A DNA stretch of 35,796 bases from Cudoniella acicularis (Eukaryota > Ascomycota > Leotiomycetes > Helotiales > Helotiaceae): the NCBI GenBank assembly GCA_013054445.1, contig JAAMPI010000483.1, positions 1-35,796 on the forward strand. The letters run 5' to 3'. The position numbers and the translations under genes are program-made. Positions 8,775-18,996 of the stretch are shown one piece after another. A model generated the notes under the pieces. The model searched no databases. It was not told the DNA's origin and was given only the letters and a program-made list of their open reading frames with translations. How positions within the stretch are numbered: the first letter of the stretch is position 1; each line of letters starts with the position of its first letter.

Positions 8775-10015
8775 AGTCACCCCGACACGCTGAATGCCTA
8801 CAGTCGTTTGGCAGGGGTTTTGCAAAAGATGCACAAGTTTGAAGAAGCAGAAACACTGGAGAGACAATCCCTGGAGGATGCCAGCGTCTTTTCGGACCTA
8901 CCCATCCTGATACACTAACAAGCCAGGCCAATCTCGGTGGTATTCTTAAAGGCCAGGGCAAGCACACTGAAGCAGAACTCTTTTACCGTCAAGCATTTGA
9001 GGGAAGACAGTCAACATGCAGTGTGGCTCACCCTGACACAATGCTAAGCGCAGTCAATCTTGCATGTCTATTGATGGACCAAGACAAATATACAGATTCC
9101 GAACTCCTTTTAACGGAAGCTGCCAAAGTATTCGAAAAAGAGCTCGGAGGCCAAAGCCCAAGGACGATAAATTGCTTACACCATTTGGCAGAAGCATTGA
9201 GTCGACAGCATAAGTTTGTAGAGGCAAAAACCTTTTATCGTCGGGTCTACATGTGGTTCGCCGAAGTCAAGGGGGAAAGGCATCCTGAAACTCTAACAAC
9301 TGCAAGTAATTTGGCAAATGTTCTACGGAAACTTGGAAATCTGGATATGGCAAAGGAAATGCTCGAAAAGGTTCTTGAACTGCGCGAAGAAGAATTTGGA
9401 GAAGAGCATACTGAAACTCTCCTCACTGTTAACGACTTGGCTGGTGTACTTAAAACACTTGGTATGCTTGAAGACTCGTACCAACTCTATCAACAAAACC
9501 TGGACCACTTGGAGAAAGAGCAGGGGATTGAGCGCCCAAATACACTAAATTGCATGGATAGTATTGCATTGGTCCTCCAAGGACAAGGCAAATATGAGCC
9601 GGCCAAGCAAATGCGTCGTCGTTTGCTTGAAATTAGCGAAAGGATGCTAGGATCTAATAGTTCCGAAACCCTCACTCGAGTTTATTTGCTTGCGCAACTT
9701 TTGGAAACAGCAGATGAGCCTGGGGAAGCTAAAGAACTTTACGAAAGAGCCTGCCACGGCCTTCAGCAAACACTCGGACCAGATGATCCTATAACTGTAA
9801 CCTGCAAGGTAGAGTATGAAATATTCTTAGCTTGTAATGGGATCGTGGAAGGTGGAAGCGACGAAGAGGACGACTTCGGAGGGGTTGGGGATCTGGATTT
9901 ACAGGCGGCTGCAGCGTCTTGTGCGGGACGCTTGAAGAGATCAACGAGCGAGTTAGACTTCAATGAAGAGAATAGGGCGAAAAGTAGTTTTGACGGACTA
10001 ACGGTTGGTGGTTGA
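8775..10015 (+). pseudogene. TPR (kinesin-light-chain type) repeat protein, 5'-truncated with a frameshift
   Basis: Repeats of about 42 residues carry the signature (G)xxHPxTLxxxxNLAxxLxxxGxxxEAExxxR. From 8779 the frame reads SHPDTLNAYSRLAGVLQKMH and so on. It shifts near 8880-8890 and then stays open to the TGA at 10015 (from FGPTHPDTL; about five to six repeats). An acidic Ser-rich tail ends it (EGGSDEEDDFGG). No start codon or N-terminal domain can be seen: upstream is the MITE and then sequence without TPR character. In fungi such repeats are usually the C-terminal sensor half of NB-ARC/NACHT (NLR-like) or patatin proteins, so this is probably the tail of such a gene. A shorter protein from an internal ATG cannot be excluded. 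Confidence 0.7.
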
Positions 10016-10210
10016 AACGGCCTCATATATACACTTCTGTTAGTAGCGTAGAGTTGGTCAAGCAAATTCCCAATAAAGGTAAATTCTTCTCTAGTTTATG
10101 TAAAACGGAAAATATATAAAATGCCATCTTCCACTAGCAAGTCCCTTTCATAAGGGCATTATACGGAGACTGAAAAAAGGCATTCTCTTACCACGAAAAG
10201 TGAGGAATGG

Positions 10211-10456
10211 GTTTGTGTGACGTTCTGTTATCACGTGGTCGTTATTTTAATCGTCGATTGAAGTGTCAAGCAGATCCAAGTAGAATGTTATCTTGTTTAA
10301 GAATGAAGTTGAGCACACCGCTCTAAAAAGGAAAACTATATGGCTATATAGGTGGTAGTTCCTGGATCATCTGGATCGCTCGCTCCCCAGATTGTGTGGC
10401 CCCCATGATCCGTAGGTCACCTGACCGCTCATGTGACTTCGGGTCGTGACAGTTTG
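10211..10456. mobile_element. Solo LTR (copy 1) with 5-bp target duplication GTTTG
   Basis: A 236-bp unit from TGTGACGTTCTG (10216) to GGGTCGTGACA (10451) is bounded by the direct repeat GTTTG (10211-10215 and 10452-10456). It aligns along its length with the unit at 21079-21324. The TG...CA ends and perfect 5-bp duplication identify an LTR left after recombination of a retrotransposon. It contains a CTATATAGG TATA-like motif and a TCACGTGG core. Confidence 0.85.
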
Positions 10457-10970
10457 AGCTTTGTTAATGAGTCGCATGCCTTTTCGTATATAAGATGCGG
10501 TGGAGGTGCACAAATAAGAGTCACAGCTCTCCAGAATATGTAACTGAGAGCCTTATGCAAAAATAAGTTTTTATCCCCGTATTATTTCAATTAACAACTT
10601 CTCTTAGAAGCGAGTCACCACTACACCAAAGATGAAATCGATGTGGCGTCTATATTTGGAATGTTGTTGTTAATAACCCACCTGCAGGAAGCAGCCACAT
10701 GTGTGCTTTTTTCTAAATCAGCTCCCACATGCAGTACCACAAATTCTATCATCATGGGGCGCCAACATTAGACGAAAGAATTTCAAGACACACCCTATCA
10801 TTTCTCTCAAAATCGATCACTAATCAAACAACAAATGCTTTTGGTTTTGATTTGAATAAATAGAGGAACAGAAGTTCTGGAATACCCGAAAGAGGGGCTA
10901 ACAGCCCTTCGCCGAACTGTTGTGGCGCAACAGACAATCCACGTATATCCACTGTACATCCGGGTGGTGG
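10457..10970. other. Intergenic region upstream of the HD-domain gene
   Basis: No gene seen. A TATA-like TCGTATATAAGATG near 10485 followed by sequence ending TTAGAAGCGAGTCACC near 10617 could be part of another LTR, but no second copy lies in this window. Confidence 0.35.
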
Positions 10971-10980
10971 CCCATATAAG
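10971..10980 (+). promoter_or_regulatory. TATA-like element of the HD-domain gene
   Basis: CCCATATAAG lies about 130 bp upstream of the ATG at 11108 and is followed by a G-rich tract and a pyrimidine-rich leader. Position and sequence suit a core promoter; not proven. Confidence 0.4.
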
Positions 10981-11107
10981 GGGGGAGGGGGCTTTCTGTA
11001 TGCCTTCAGTCCACCACCTTCGCCCTAAACTACATTTTCAAAACATATCGCAACGAATCCCTTAGTTTCGAACATTCAACAAATTTTTCGTGCTATTTAT
11101 TTCAATC

Positions 11108-11779
11108 ATGGTTGCCCCAGTACCAACACGCGTCCTCGCTGGCATTACCGTTCCCGACACCCCTCTTATTACCAAAGCTCTGGCATTTGTTCACGAGCAC
11201 TGCGACGAGTTCACCTACAATCACGTCATTCGCTCGTGGCTCTTTGGTCAATACATCTCCGATGCTATTCCCGAACTCAAAACACGGGACGCTGAGCTCC
11301 ACGCCATCACAGCCATTCTTCACGATCTTGGATGGGCAACAAGCGGCGATCTTGTCTCTAAAGACAAGCGATTCGAAGTCGACGGCGCTAATGCAGCACG
11401 AGAATTCTTGATCCGGGAAGGGAAAAAGGAGGAATGGGATGATCGACGGTTGCAGCTGGCCTGGGATGCCATTGCTCTCCACACAACGCCATCTATTGGC
11501 ATGCACAAGGAAACGGAAGTGAAATGTTGCGGCCTAGGTATCGCTACCGACTTTACAGGTCCCGAAAGAAGCTTTGGCGGCATCTTGACCAGGAACATTT
11601 GGGAGGGCGTTGTTAAAGAGTATCCGAGACTGGGATTCAAGAAGGGAATATTGAGGATACTTTGTGGGCTGTGCAGAGAAAAGCCAGAAACCACTTACGA
11701 CAGTTTCTTATCAGATATTGGGGAGAAATATGTGGAAGGTTATAGTACGGAGGGTCCATCGTTTTTTGGATATTATTGA
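11108..11779 (+). CDS. HD-domain metal-dependent hydrolase, cyanamide hydratase-like
   Basis: 223 codons from the ATG at 11108 (tcaatcATGgtt); the frame is open a little further upstream but has no earlier ATG. The HD metal site is visible: His39 (YNHVIRSW), the His72-Asp73 pair in AILHDLGWATSGD, His125 (IALHTTPSIG) and Asp148 (GIATDFTG). Length and order match small fungal HD proteins related to cyanamide hydratase / DDI2-3, which hydrate cyanamide to urea. Many relatives act on unknown substrates, so the substrate should be treated as open. There is no signal peptide, so it is probably cytosolic. The frame is intact and intronless. Confidence 0.85.
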   Translation: MVAPVPTRVLAGITVPDTPLITKALAFVHEHCDEFTYNHVIRSWLFGQYISDAIPELKTRDAELHAITAILHDLGWATSGDLVSKDKRFEVDGANAAREFLIREGKKEEWDDRRLQLAWDAIALHTTPSIGMHKETEVKCCGLGIATDFTGPERSFGGILTRNIWEGVVKEYPRLGFKKGILRILCGLCREKPETTYDSFLSDIGEKYVEGYSTEGPSFFGYY

Positions 11780-12768
11780 GATTTCTGAGGATTGAGTGAT
11801 CAAAAAGAGGCAGAGAAACATGCGAGATATTTTTAATATAGTTATGAATTGAATCTCTCAAACTCACATTTCAATGGTGCTAGTGCTACACTTATTTAGT
11901 GAACTCTTATTGTCTCGAAAAGAGTTTTCTCCTATCTTTGGTCATGTGTCGATTAATACCCCTGAACTCCTTTTCCGTCGAAGTCCGACTTGGCGTCTAA
12001 GCGAGCCAAGCTTTTACCCCTCATAGCCACTGGTTTTAGCCGCCCAGCTTCTGAGGGAAATAAGTGCAGTTCGATTCCGATCCAATCGCACTAACGAAGA
12101 CGTACTTTAAAGCTAGATCCAGATGCCGGATCGAGATAGTCGGAACGGGGAAAAGATATCAATCTACATCTCACAGCAGTTATTCGCTCAGGATCCCAGA
12201 CCCCAGAAATCTATCTCCATTCACGATATCCGATCGGAGACCATTGATCCGTTGCCTGCACACATCCACCAATCCGGCAGTCTTCGAGGCCCCCTCGGTC
12301 TCGCACGTGAGACTCCTAATTAGGCAGCTCCCGATAGCGTCAGGTACAGTGATGAAGAGTGCGGCCAACAACCTTCTTCAGCAGCTCTAGTCAGGCAGCG
12401 ACTCCCTATCAAGGAAGCTATCCCGACGATCGCGCAACACATAAGGTTGCTATCCTTGGAGCAATCTGCCCCACGTCCAAGCGGACCAAGCCTAACTCCA
12501 TCCATGGAAGTTTGGCAACTTCTCCCGCTGCAGACCGGCACTTCATGGATGTTATCTTTGAATCTCATCAATCACAATCAGTTATTGTAATACCCCTCCA
12601 AAATTTCGACCTGGATTGTTTCTCGTCACATGCCATGGAAGCCTTCACTTATTCTAGATACCTTCTCTATCCAGCCCGCCCTCCGCAGGACCGCACTATC
12701 GTCCTTCCGTGTCTAGGATGAAGCAAATTCCGTCATTGAAAAGATCGTGGGGCCCAAGCCCGCAGGAT
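11780..12768. other. Intergenic region, about 1 kb, no supported gene
   Basis: Several frames of 60-120 codons overlap on both strands (12064-12721) but none has recognisable domains. It holds the 3' flank of the HD gene and the upstream region of the carboxypeptidase. Confidence 0.45.
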
Positions 12769-12777
12769 GTATAAGTA
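12769..12777 (+). promoter_or_regulatory. TATA-like element of the carboxypeptidase gene
   Basis: GTATAAGTA lies about 60-70 bp upstream of the ATG at 12838, a fitting distance for a fungal TATA box. Confidence 0.4.
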
Positions 12778-12837
12778 TAGGCACGAAGTCTGCACACTGG
12801 ACCCTTTGGCAAAAGTTTCTGGCAACTTAATTTCAGT

Positions 12838-14581
12838 ATGCGTTTTCAACTCTTCTACGCGGCCTTTGGCCTTATGCTTCCAGTCTTTTCAACAGCACTG
12901 CCTGCGGCTGAAACTTCCTCAGAGGAAGTTCCTGCCCATATGCGAGGCAAAAGGTCTTTTGTCATGCGAGATGGTGTGAAAAGAACTATCTTTGAGCACG
13001 AAGCTACGGGTGCAAAGTTGGACTTTGTCACCAACTCCGGAATCTGCGAAACCACTCCGGGGGTAAATCAGTACTCAGGCTATATCTCTGTGGGCAGTGA
13101 GTAAATTGTGGGGAATTGATAGATTGAGCTGACATCGCAGCTAGGTAATGAAAACATGTGGTTTTGGTTCTTCGAGTCTCGAAATAGTCCAAGCACTGCA
13201 CCCCTAGCCACATGGTTCAATGGCGGCCCAGGTTGCTCGTCGATGATTGGTCTCTTCCAGGTAGAAATCCTCTAGTTCATGACACCCTCAAAGACTAATA
13301 AATTTTAGGAAAACGGGCCATGCCAGTTTTACAATGGAGCCTCAACACCATCCTTGAATCCCTACAGCTGGAATACATATGCAAACATGCTGTATATCGA
13401 CCAGCCAATCGGTACAGGATTCTCTTATGGCACAGATCCAGTTACTTCAACCATAACTGCTGCACCTTATGTTTGGGCTTTGCTGCAGGCTTTCTACGCA
13501 AATTTCCCACAATACCAGAATCGTGACTTCGGGCTGTTCACCGAATCTTATGGGGGTCATTATGGTCCAGAATTCGCTTCATACTTCGAGTCGCAAAACA
13601 GCGCTATCAAAGCAGGCACAGTTACCGGACAGAACATCTCGCTCGTAGCTCTCGGCATTAACAATGGAGTAAGAATTTCTCTCCCTATTTCCTAGGTTTC
13701 TGACTTGAAATTATCCTTCCTGCTCCTCGAGTTGAACTTCTAGATGGGCACAAATCCTTCTTTATTGTGCTCTTTCTGCAAACATATACTTACTTGAATT
13801 TAGTGGTATGACCCTGCGATCAACTACAAAGCCTTCGTGGACTACAGTTATAACAACACATACAACCAAATCCTTTCAGCCTCACAATACAAATCACTTA
13901 CCAACACCTACAACAATCAATGCCTGCCAGCCTTGCAGAAGTGCACTGGCACGACAGGCACCAACTCCGCTTGTGTTAGTGCAGCAAACACATGCGGCAA
14001 TAACATCGAGAATGCGATTATAAATGTTGGAAACTTCGACCCCTATGATGTCCGCCAACCATACAATGATCCTTACCCCCCATCAACATACTCTACATAT
14101 CTGACCAGCGCTTCGGTCGTCGCGGCAATTGGCTCAAAGAGTACATATACTGAATGCTCTAACGCTGCTGGCAATCAATTTTCCACCACTGGAGACGGTA
14201 CTTTCATCACATCCTTCAACTTTACTAATACTAATTCTTTCTTCAACAGATTCGCGATCATTCCTCCCTGTGCTATCATCTGTTGTCCAATCTGGGATAC
14301 AAGTCCTGATCTGGGCCGGCGATGCTGATTGGATCTGCAACTGGTTTGGCGGAATCGCCACTGCGGAGTCAATCACCTACTCCCAGTCCGCCGCTTTCAA
14401 GGCCAAGGCAGTCGCAAACTACACCGTCAGTGGCGCTGTAGCTGGCACCTTCAAGAATGTCGGTAATTTGAGCTGGTTGAGAGTTTTCGGAGCTGGACAT
14501 GAGGTTCCCTATTATCAGCCAGCTGTGGCGTTGCAAGCTTTCAAGCAGACGATGCAGAAGGGTGCTATATTTTCTACCTAA
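12838..14581 (+). CDS. Secreted serine carboxypeptidase, family S10
   Basis: Five exons: 12838-13096, 13145-13260, 13309-13668, 13804-14197 and 14250-14581, summing to 487 codons including stop with all phases consistent. A signal peptide ([20 protein letters not shown]) is followed by a short propeptide-like stretch. The S10 fold is clear: substrate/oxyanion loop FNGGPGCSS (about 111-119), ENGPC (126-130), nucleophile Ser205 in [10 protein letters not shown], acid Asp403 in [12 protein letters not shown], and His460 in [13 protein letters not shown]. The usual Gly before Glu-Ser is Thr here. It should release C-terminal amino acids from peptides at acid pH, outside the cell or in the vacuole. 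No breaks were found. The dead GH27 gene starts only about 125 bp downstream on the same strand. Confidence 0.93.
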
Positions 14582-14893
14582 TTTCTAATGGTAATTAAAT
14601 AGGAAGTTTTGAGATGTTCGGGAAACTAAAGCAGAAAGTTTTGAATAATACAAGGCTTGCAGCTCATATGAGTCTCCCGATCAGGACAGACACTCATTTT
14701 TAAATAGGGCAAAGTGCCAGCGTTAGGATGGAACCCGTGGAATGCATTTGGATGCGATGTCAAGGAGACCAACACTTTAACTGCTGCAAATGAACTTGTC
14801 AGCCTTGATCACAAAGATCTTGGCTATAAATATGTCAACAGTTAGTTCGACATCAGAAACTTCCGTTTTTCTTTCCCCTGACAATTTGCAGTG

Positions 14894-15619
14894 CCCTACG
14901 AAACCTCCTCTCGGGGATTACCTGAACCAACGATAGAAGCCTATAATTACAGCGTGTAAGAGCTCTGTAGGAACAGTGCTTCAGCGTCTTAGCGTGTGTT
15001 AAGGCTACTTAAATTAGTAGTGTAGACTAAACCGAGTAGATTCGTACTATTCTCTCGACAGTTTGTACTATCCTCCTATAGTAAGTCTTCCTTATCTAAT
15101 CGAAGCAATCGGACCTCCGGAGAACAGTTCCTGACAGCTTTTCCTCTTATTCTTTTCCTCTCTCCTTCTCTCCTTTTCTCTCCCCCCTTCTAAACAAATA
15201 CACGTACCTACGTACCCACGTATCCACGGAGACCTTAAGACCAGGACTAGGACGCGGATTCGGACTAGGGACCAAGGACTAAGGGTCTAGGGCCTAGAAG
15301 GAGGATATTGACCGACCAAGGAGCTGGAGGGAAGGGTAGAGGCAGGAGACACTTAGAGGTAGGAGGAGGCACTTGGAGATAGGAGGCGCTCAGAGACAGA
15401 CTTGGAGGTAGGGGTAGAAGGGAGGGGGAAGGAAAGTGTACTATATTAGTGTAGCTTCAATCCCGGCTCCAGACCTAAACTCGCACTACTTTACGATAAC
15501 TACGCTTTACCTGCTTCCAATCGTGACTATCCTGTTCAGCCAATCGAAGTATGGGCCAAAATTGGGGCTGTTCCTGGATTCTTCATTTAGGTAATGCCTG
15601 AGAGGCGGTTTCGTAAGGG
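14894..15619. mobile_element. 726-bp inverted-repeat DNA element inside the GH27 gene
   Basis: The left end CCCTACGAAACCTCCTCTC is matched, inverted, by GAGGCGGTTTCGTAAGGG at the right end. Similarity extends over about 35 bp (ATTACCTGA/ATTACCTAA). The GH27 reading frame reaches TG at 14892-14893 and restarts with TG at 15620-15621, implying a 2-bp duplication. No transposase is visible; the interior is non-coding with long pyrimidine and purine tracts. The 2-bp duplication would suit a CACTA-like element, but the class is not settled. Confidence 0.7.
15133..15440. repeat. Pyrimidine tract followed by degenerate purine-rich minisatellite
   Basis: 15133-15195 is almost pure C/T. 15300-15440 is almost pure A/G and built of diverged units of about 20 bp resembling CACTTGGAGATAGGAGG. 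A stretch of GGACTAGGAC-like units lies between them (15236-15300). It lies wholly inside the 726-bp element. Confidence 0.6.
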
Positions 15620-16714
15620 TGGATGACTGTTGGCCCGTCGAAAGTAGCCGCAATACTACGACCTATCAAATAATGCCTAACCCTGTGACTTTCCCATCTG
15701 GCATCGGCGGCCTTGTCGACCAAGTCCATCCCCTTGGATTGAAACTGGGCATATACAGTAATGCTGGCACCGAAACCTGCGCCGGCTAACCCGCATCCAT
15801 CGGCTACGAGTCAATCGACGCAGCTACATTTGCAGCCTGGGGAATCGACTATTTAAAATACGACAACTGCAACGTCCCCTCAAACTGGACCGATGAGTAT
15901 GATGCCTGCGTGCCAGACTTAACGGGAACCTATGGAACAAATGGAACTTGCGACGTCACTGACACCACCGCGCCATCTGGTTACAACCGGAGTTTGAGCA
16001 ACACAACAAAGAGATATGACGTTATGCGAGATGCATCATTGCAGCAGAATAAGACCATCTTGTACAGTCTTTGGGAGTGGGGATATGCAGACGTCGCAAC
16101 CTGGGGTAACGGCACGGGAAATTTTTGGCGAATAGCGAAGGACCTCAGAGCAGAGTGGTCCCATGTCAGTATGACTCTCAACGCGCAGAGCTTCCAACTG
16201 AAATACGTCAATTTCTGGGGTTATAATGATGCCGATATGTTGGAGATTGGTAGCAGTGGGACTTCTACTGCTGAGTGTAGGAGCCATTTTGCTTTTTGGG
16301 CTGCTATTAAGAGTCCGTTGATTCTTGGAACTTCATTTGGTGCCTTGTCGATGACTCTTCTTATATCGTGAAGAATAAGTATTTGTTGAATTTCAGTCAG
16401 GATGAGGTGTATGGGGAACTGGCTATGCCGTATAAATGGGGACAAACCCTAATTGGACGTTTCATATCACCAATCCGGCAGAGTACTGGAGTGGAGAGGG
16501 CAGTGACGGGACGTTGGTGCTGATGTTAAATACTCTGGGCGAGAATTCGACAAGGACGGCGACTTGGTCGGATACTTCACAGCTTAGTACTCAGTATACG
16601 GCTTTTGAAATTACGGATGTGTGGACTGGGGAAGCTCTCGGTTGTATAGAGGCTGGCATTGAAGTGGAGTTGGTATCCCATGACACTGCGGCATTTTTAG
16701 GAGACGCTTGTTAG

Positions 16715-17575
16715 CTTTGACAAAATAATTGCTTCTCATCCTTTTGATCTTATATTTCAAGGAATGACTTTGCAAAACAAACAGCAGCATATCCAAATCG
16801 GGAGGGAAAATCCACTGACCGATTTCCTCTCAGCAAACAGCGCAGCCCGGCCCGTGTTCTGACATACGAAGCATTAATCAGAGGAATCAATGACCCTGAA
16901 GCGCCGAAAGTGGATAGTGAAATGTTTTTCATAACGGATCCAAAGTCGCTGTCATTTTGGATATGGCTAGAAGGGCCGAGGCTGGAGATCGGGCGCCACT
17001 TAAGGCAGTAGTGATAGTACTAGCATGGGTCGTATTTGCATTTGCTTTCACTTCTGAAGTCCTGTGCCGGAGGTTAACATTCGGGCAAAGATTTGCCGTG
17101 ACTCTACAAAGTGGAATTATCCTGTCATAACAAACGAGAATATTTTTTGCATCGATAGGGACAGGGAGAGACCAAGGTATGAGCCTAAGGACGATTTGGA
17201 GTAAAGTATCAGGGATGGAGTAGCTTGGACTTTGAAGGAAATGGAGAGCAAGTGAAAAGGAGAAAACTTGCAAACGAGGTGTTCTATACAGAGTATAATG
17301 GATGTTTTGAAAATAACACATGCTGAAGTCCCAAGAGTTCCTCCGACCAAACGCCTGGCAAGATATCTTTGGTGCCAAATCAACCCTGGCACTTAGAGAC
17401 AACGGGTGTGGTGTCAGAAAAAGCTTGATGCTATCCTCGTCCTGGATTTTTCTGTGTACGAGATAAATATCAATGATCATTTCACTTATAGCGAATGAGA
17501 ACTCACCATAACCGATCACCCATCCCCTTCACGAAGCATCGAACATGGATATCGACTGTCACGTGAACAGTATCA
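16715..17575. other. Intergenic region with two unassigned open frames
   Basis: On the plus strand a frame is open from about 16748 to a TAG at 17011, with protein-like content (LTYEALIRGINDPEAPKVD) but no ATG at its start. On the minus strand a long frame covers 16929-17519 but lacks an ATG near its start. Neither shows a family motif. Either could be an exon of an unrecognised gene; I do not call one. Confidence 0.35.
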
Positions 17576-18136
17576 TCACAACTTTTCCGCCACAGCTCTG
17601 CTTCTTATCCACAACGAATCTGCCTTTGCCAACACATTCCCCTCTCCATCTTGCACCTCCGCGTACATGCTGAACTTCCTCCCCTTCACCTCCAAACACC
17701 TCGCCACCACCAAAACCGTAGCCGGAGTGCTGACCTTTCGCAAATACGTCACATTCAAGCTCGCAGTAACAGTCGAACTACTCAAAGGTATAGCCTCAGT
17801 ATCCTTATTGACCGTCAACAAAGTCCCAATCACATCATCCAACAGCGTTGCAATAATGCCTCCATGAAGCACATTCGGACCTCCATTCATGCCAGAACCG
17901 AGGCTCACAAGCATGCGAAGCTCTGAAATCCATGACGTTCCTGCTGCTGGACGTTTGTAGATGGAAAGACATCTCTCGATGGTGTTTGGGGTTCGGAGTG
18001 TTTCGGCGATGAGTGAGTCCTCTGTTGAGGCTTTATATTGCCGAGAGAAGGTGGGGGTGACGGTGAATTCGGGGTTGTCGAGGAGCGTCGAACACCAGGG
18101 TATGGTTTTGAAGTGCGCGAGATCAGGTTCTTCCAT
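17576..18136 (-). CDS. Hotdog-fold acyl-CoA thioesterase-like protein (PaaI/THEM4 type)
   Basis: 186 codons; the ATG at 18134-18136 (MEEPDLAHF) is the first in frame, although the frame is open slightly upstream. The 4HBT hotdog domain is in the C-terminal two thirds. GPNVLHGGIIATLLDDVIG is the active-site loop and long helix, with the His-Gly-Gly turn. The strands TASLNVTYLRKVSTPATVLV and CLEVKGRKFSMYAEVQDGEG lead to NVLAKADSLWI. Such proteins hydrolyse acyl-CoA or related thioesters. There is no clear targeting signal; cytosol or mitochondrion is possible. The gene is intact and intronless, and is arranged head to head with the aldehyde dehydrogenase across about 860 bp. Confidence 0.87.
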   Translation of the reverse strand: MEEPDLAHFKTIPWCSTLLDNPEFTVTPTFSRQYKASTEDSLIAETLRTPNTIERCLSIYKRPAAGTSWISELRMLVSLGSGMNGGPNVLHGGIIATLLDDVIGTLLTVNKDTEAIPLSSSTVTASLNVTYLRKVSTPATVLVVARCLEVKGRKFSMYAEVQDGEGNVLAKADSLWIRSRAVAEKL

Positions 18137-18996
18137 CTTGAGGCGAATGGTTGAAGTATGCAAGCAGGGTTGCGGCGTTGTGTGATATTGGTGTGGTTAG
18201 AAAAAGGGGGGATTTTGAAAATACGGCTTCTCTGGAGCCGATCCGACGGCGGCCAAAACGGTTGGCGGGGAAGGACTAGTCCCGATCTGGGAAGGTCTCC
18301 CCCCCTTTTCTTCCCCCTTTTATTTTGTCATCACATTGCTTTTTTCAAGTCTTACCGCCTTCTCCAACATTTTTGTTGCTGGAAGAACCAACCCAATTAT
18401 TTGCCTCTGGAGCCAGCACAATTGCCCGAGGCTTTACTCGGTCGCCTCGGCGTCTCGCAGCCCGCATGTGAGCCACCCAAAAATTGGATCCTAGGGGCTT
18501 TATAAGAGCTTACCATATCATTACATTGCCTATGAAACTTCATGCCAGCCATGGTATAGGCATCATCATTCCGAAACTCCCAACATCGGACAATTATTTG
18601 CTTCACTATTTTCAGTGTTCCAATGAGCACTAGATGTGGGGCTTGACTGTGGTGGGGTCAGACCCCGCATACAATTCAGCCCCCATCGATTATCAGGCGC
18701 AAAATCGCATGGATGGAAGTCTCTGAGACTTCTGTATTTTTTTTTTTAGAATAAGTTCACAGCTTCCTAGAACTGTGGTTTTCGGAATACCGTCAAGCCT
18801 TTCCGGTGTCTCAACGCCGTTTCAGTGCTGTACGCTCCGCACTCCTACTTCTGAAGGAGGCACAGCCCCACCATTTAGCTGTCTAAAAAGCCCATTACTT
18901 TCATAATTCATTACTACTTTCATCTAGAAATATTCGAAGAAGGGAAATTCTTTTTAAAAAAATTTTTATCCCGGAGACTAAAACTCAACAGCAACA
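18137..18996. other. Divergent promoter region between thioesterase and aldehyde dehydrogenase
   Basis: No gene. Notable pieces are a C-run near 18299-18307, the palindrome GGGGTCAGACCCC (18653-18665), and two CCGCA pentamers (about 18664 and 18838) of the type bound by AlcR at aspergillus alcohol/aldehyde genes. The AlcR link is speculative because the pentamer is short. Poly-T and pyrimidine-rich tracts precede the ATG at 18997. Confidence 0.45.

Larger units (their letters stand above)
14707..16714 (+). pseudogene. Alpha-galactosidase, glycoside hydrolase family 27, split by a transposon
   Basis: The N-terminal piece at 14707-14840 reads ALGWNPWNAFGCDV to LGYKYVN, then an intron (gttagt to ttgcag, 14841-14891). 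After the 726-bp insertion the gene resumes at 15620 with DDCWPVESS. Then come [17 protein letters not shown], the nucleophile region GIDYLKYDNCN (Asp of KYD), the acid/base region WGYNDADMLEIG, and a beta-sandwich tail ending ITDVWTGEALGC to a stop at 16714. Damage besides the insertion: a TAA at 15787-15789 where GYP is expected, and one-base losses near 16345 and 16440. The signal-peptide exon is not clear between 14582 and 14706. Intact enzymes remove alpha-1,6-galactose from raffinose-type sugars and galactomannan. Confidence 0.87.

Noticed and set aside
12064..12721. Several overlapping frames before the carboxypeptidase
   Set aside because: No conserved motifs, and they conflict with one another on both strands.
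16929..17519. 196-codon minus-strand frame
   Set aside because: It has no ATG near its start, unusual residue content and no domain; noted only inside the intergenic entry.
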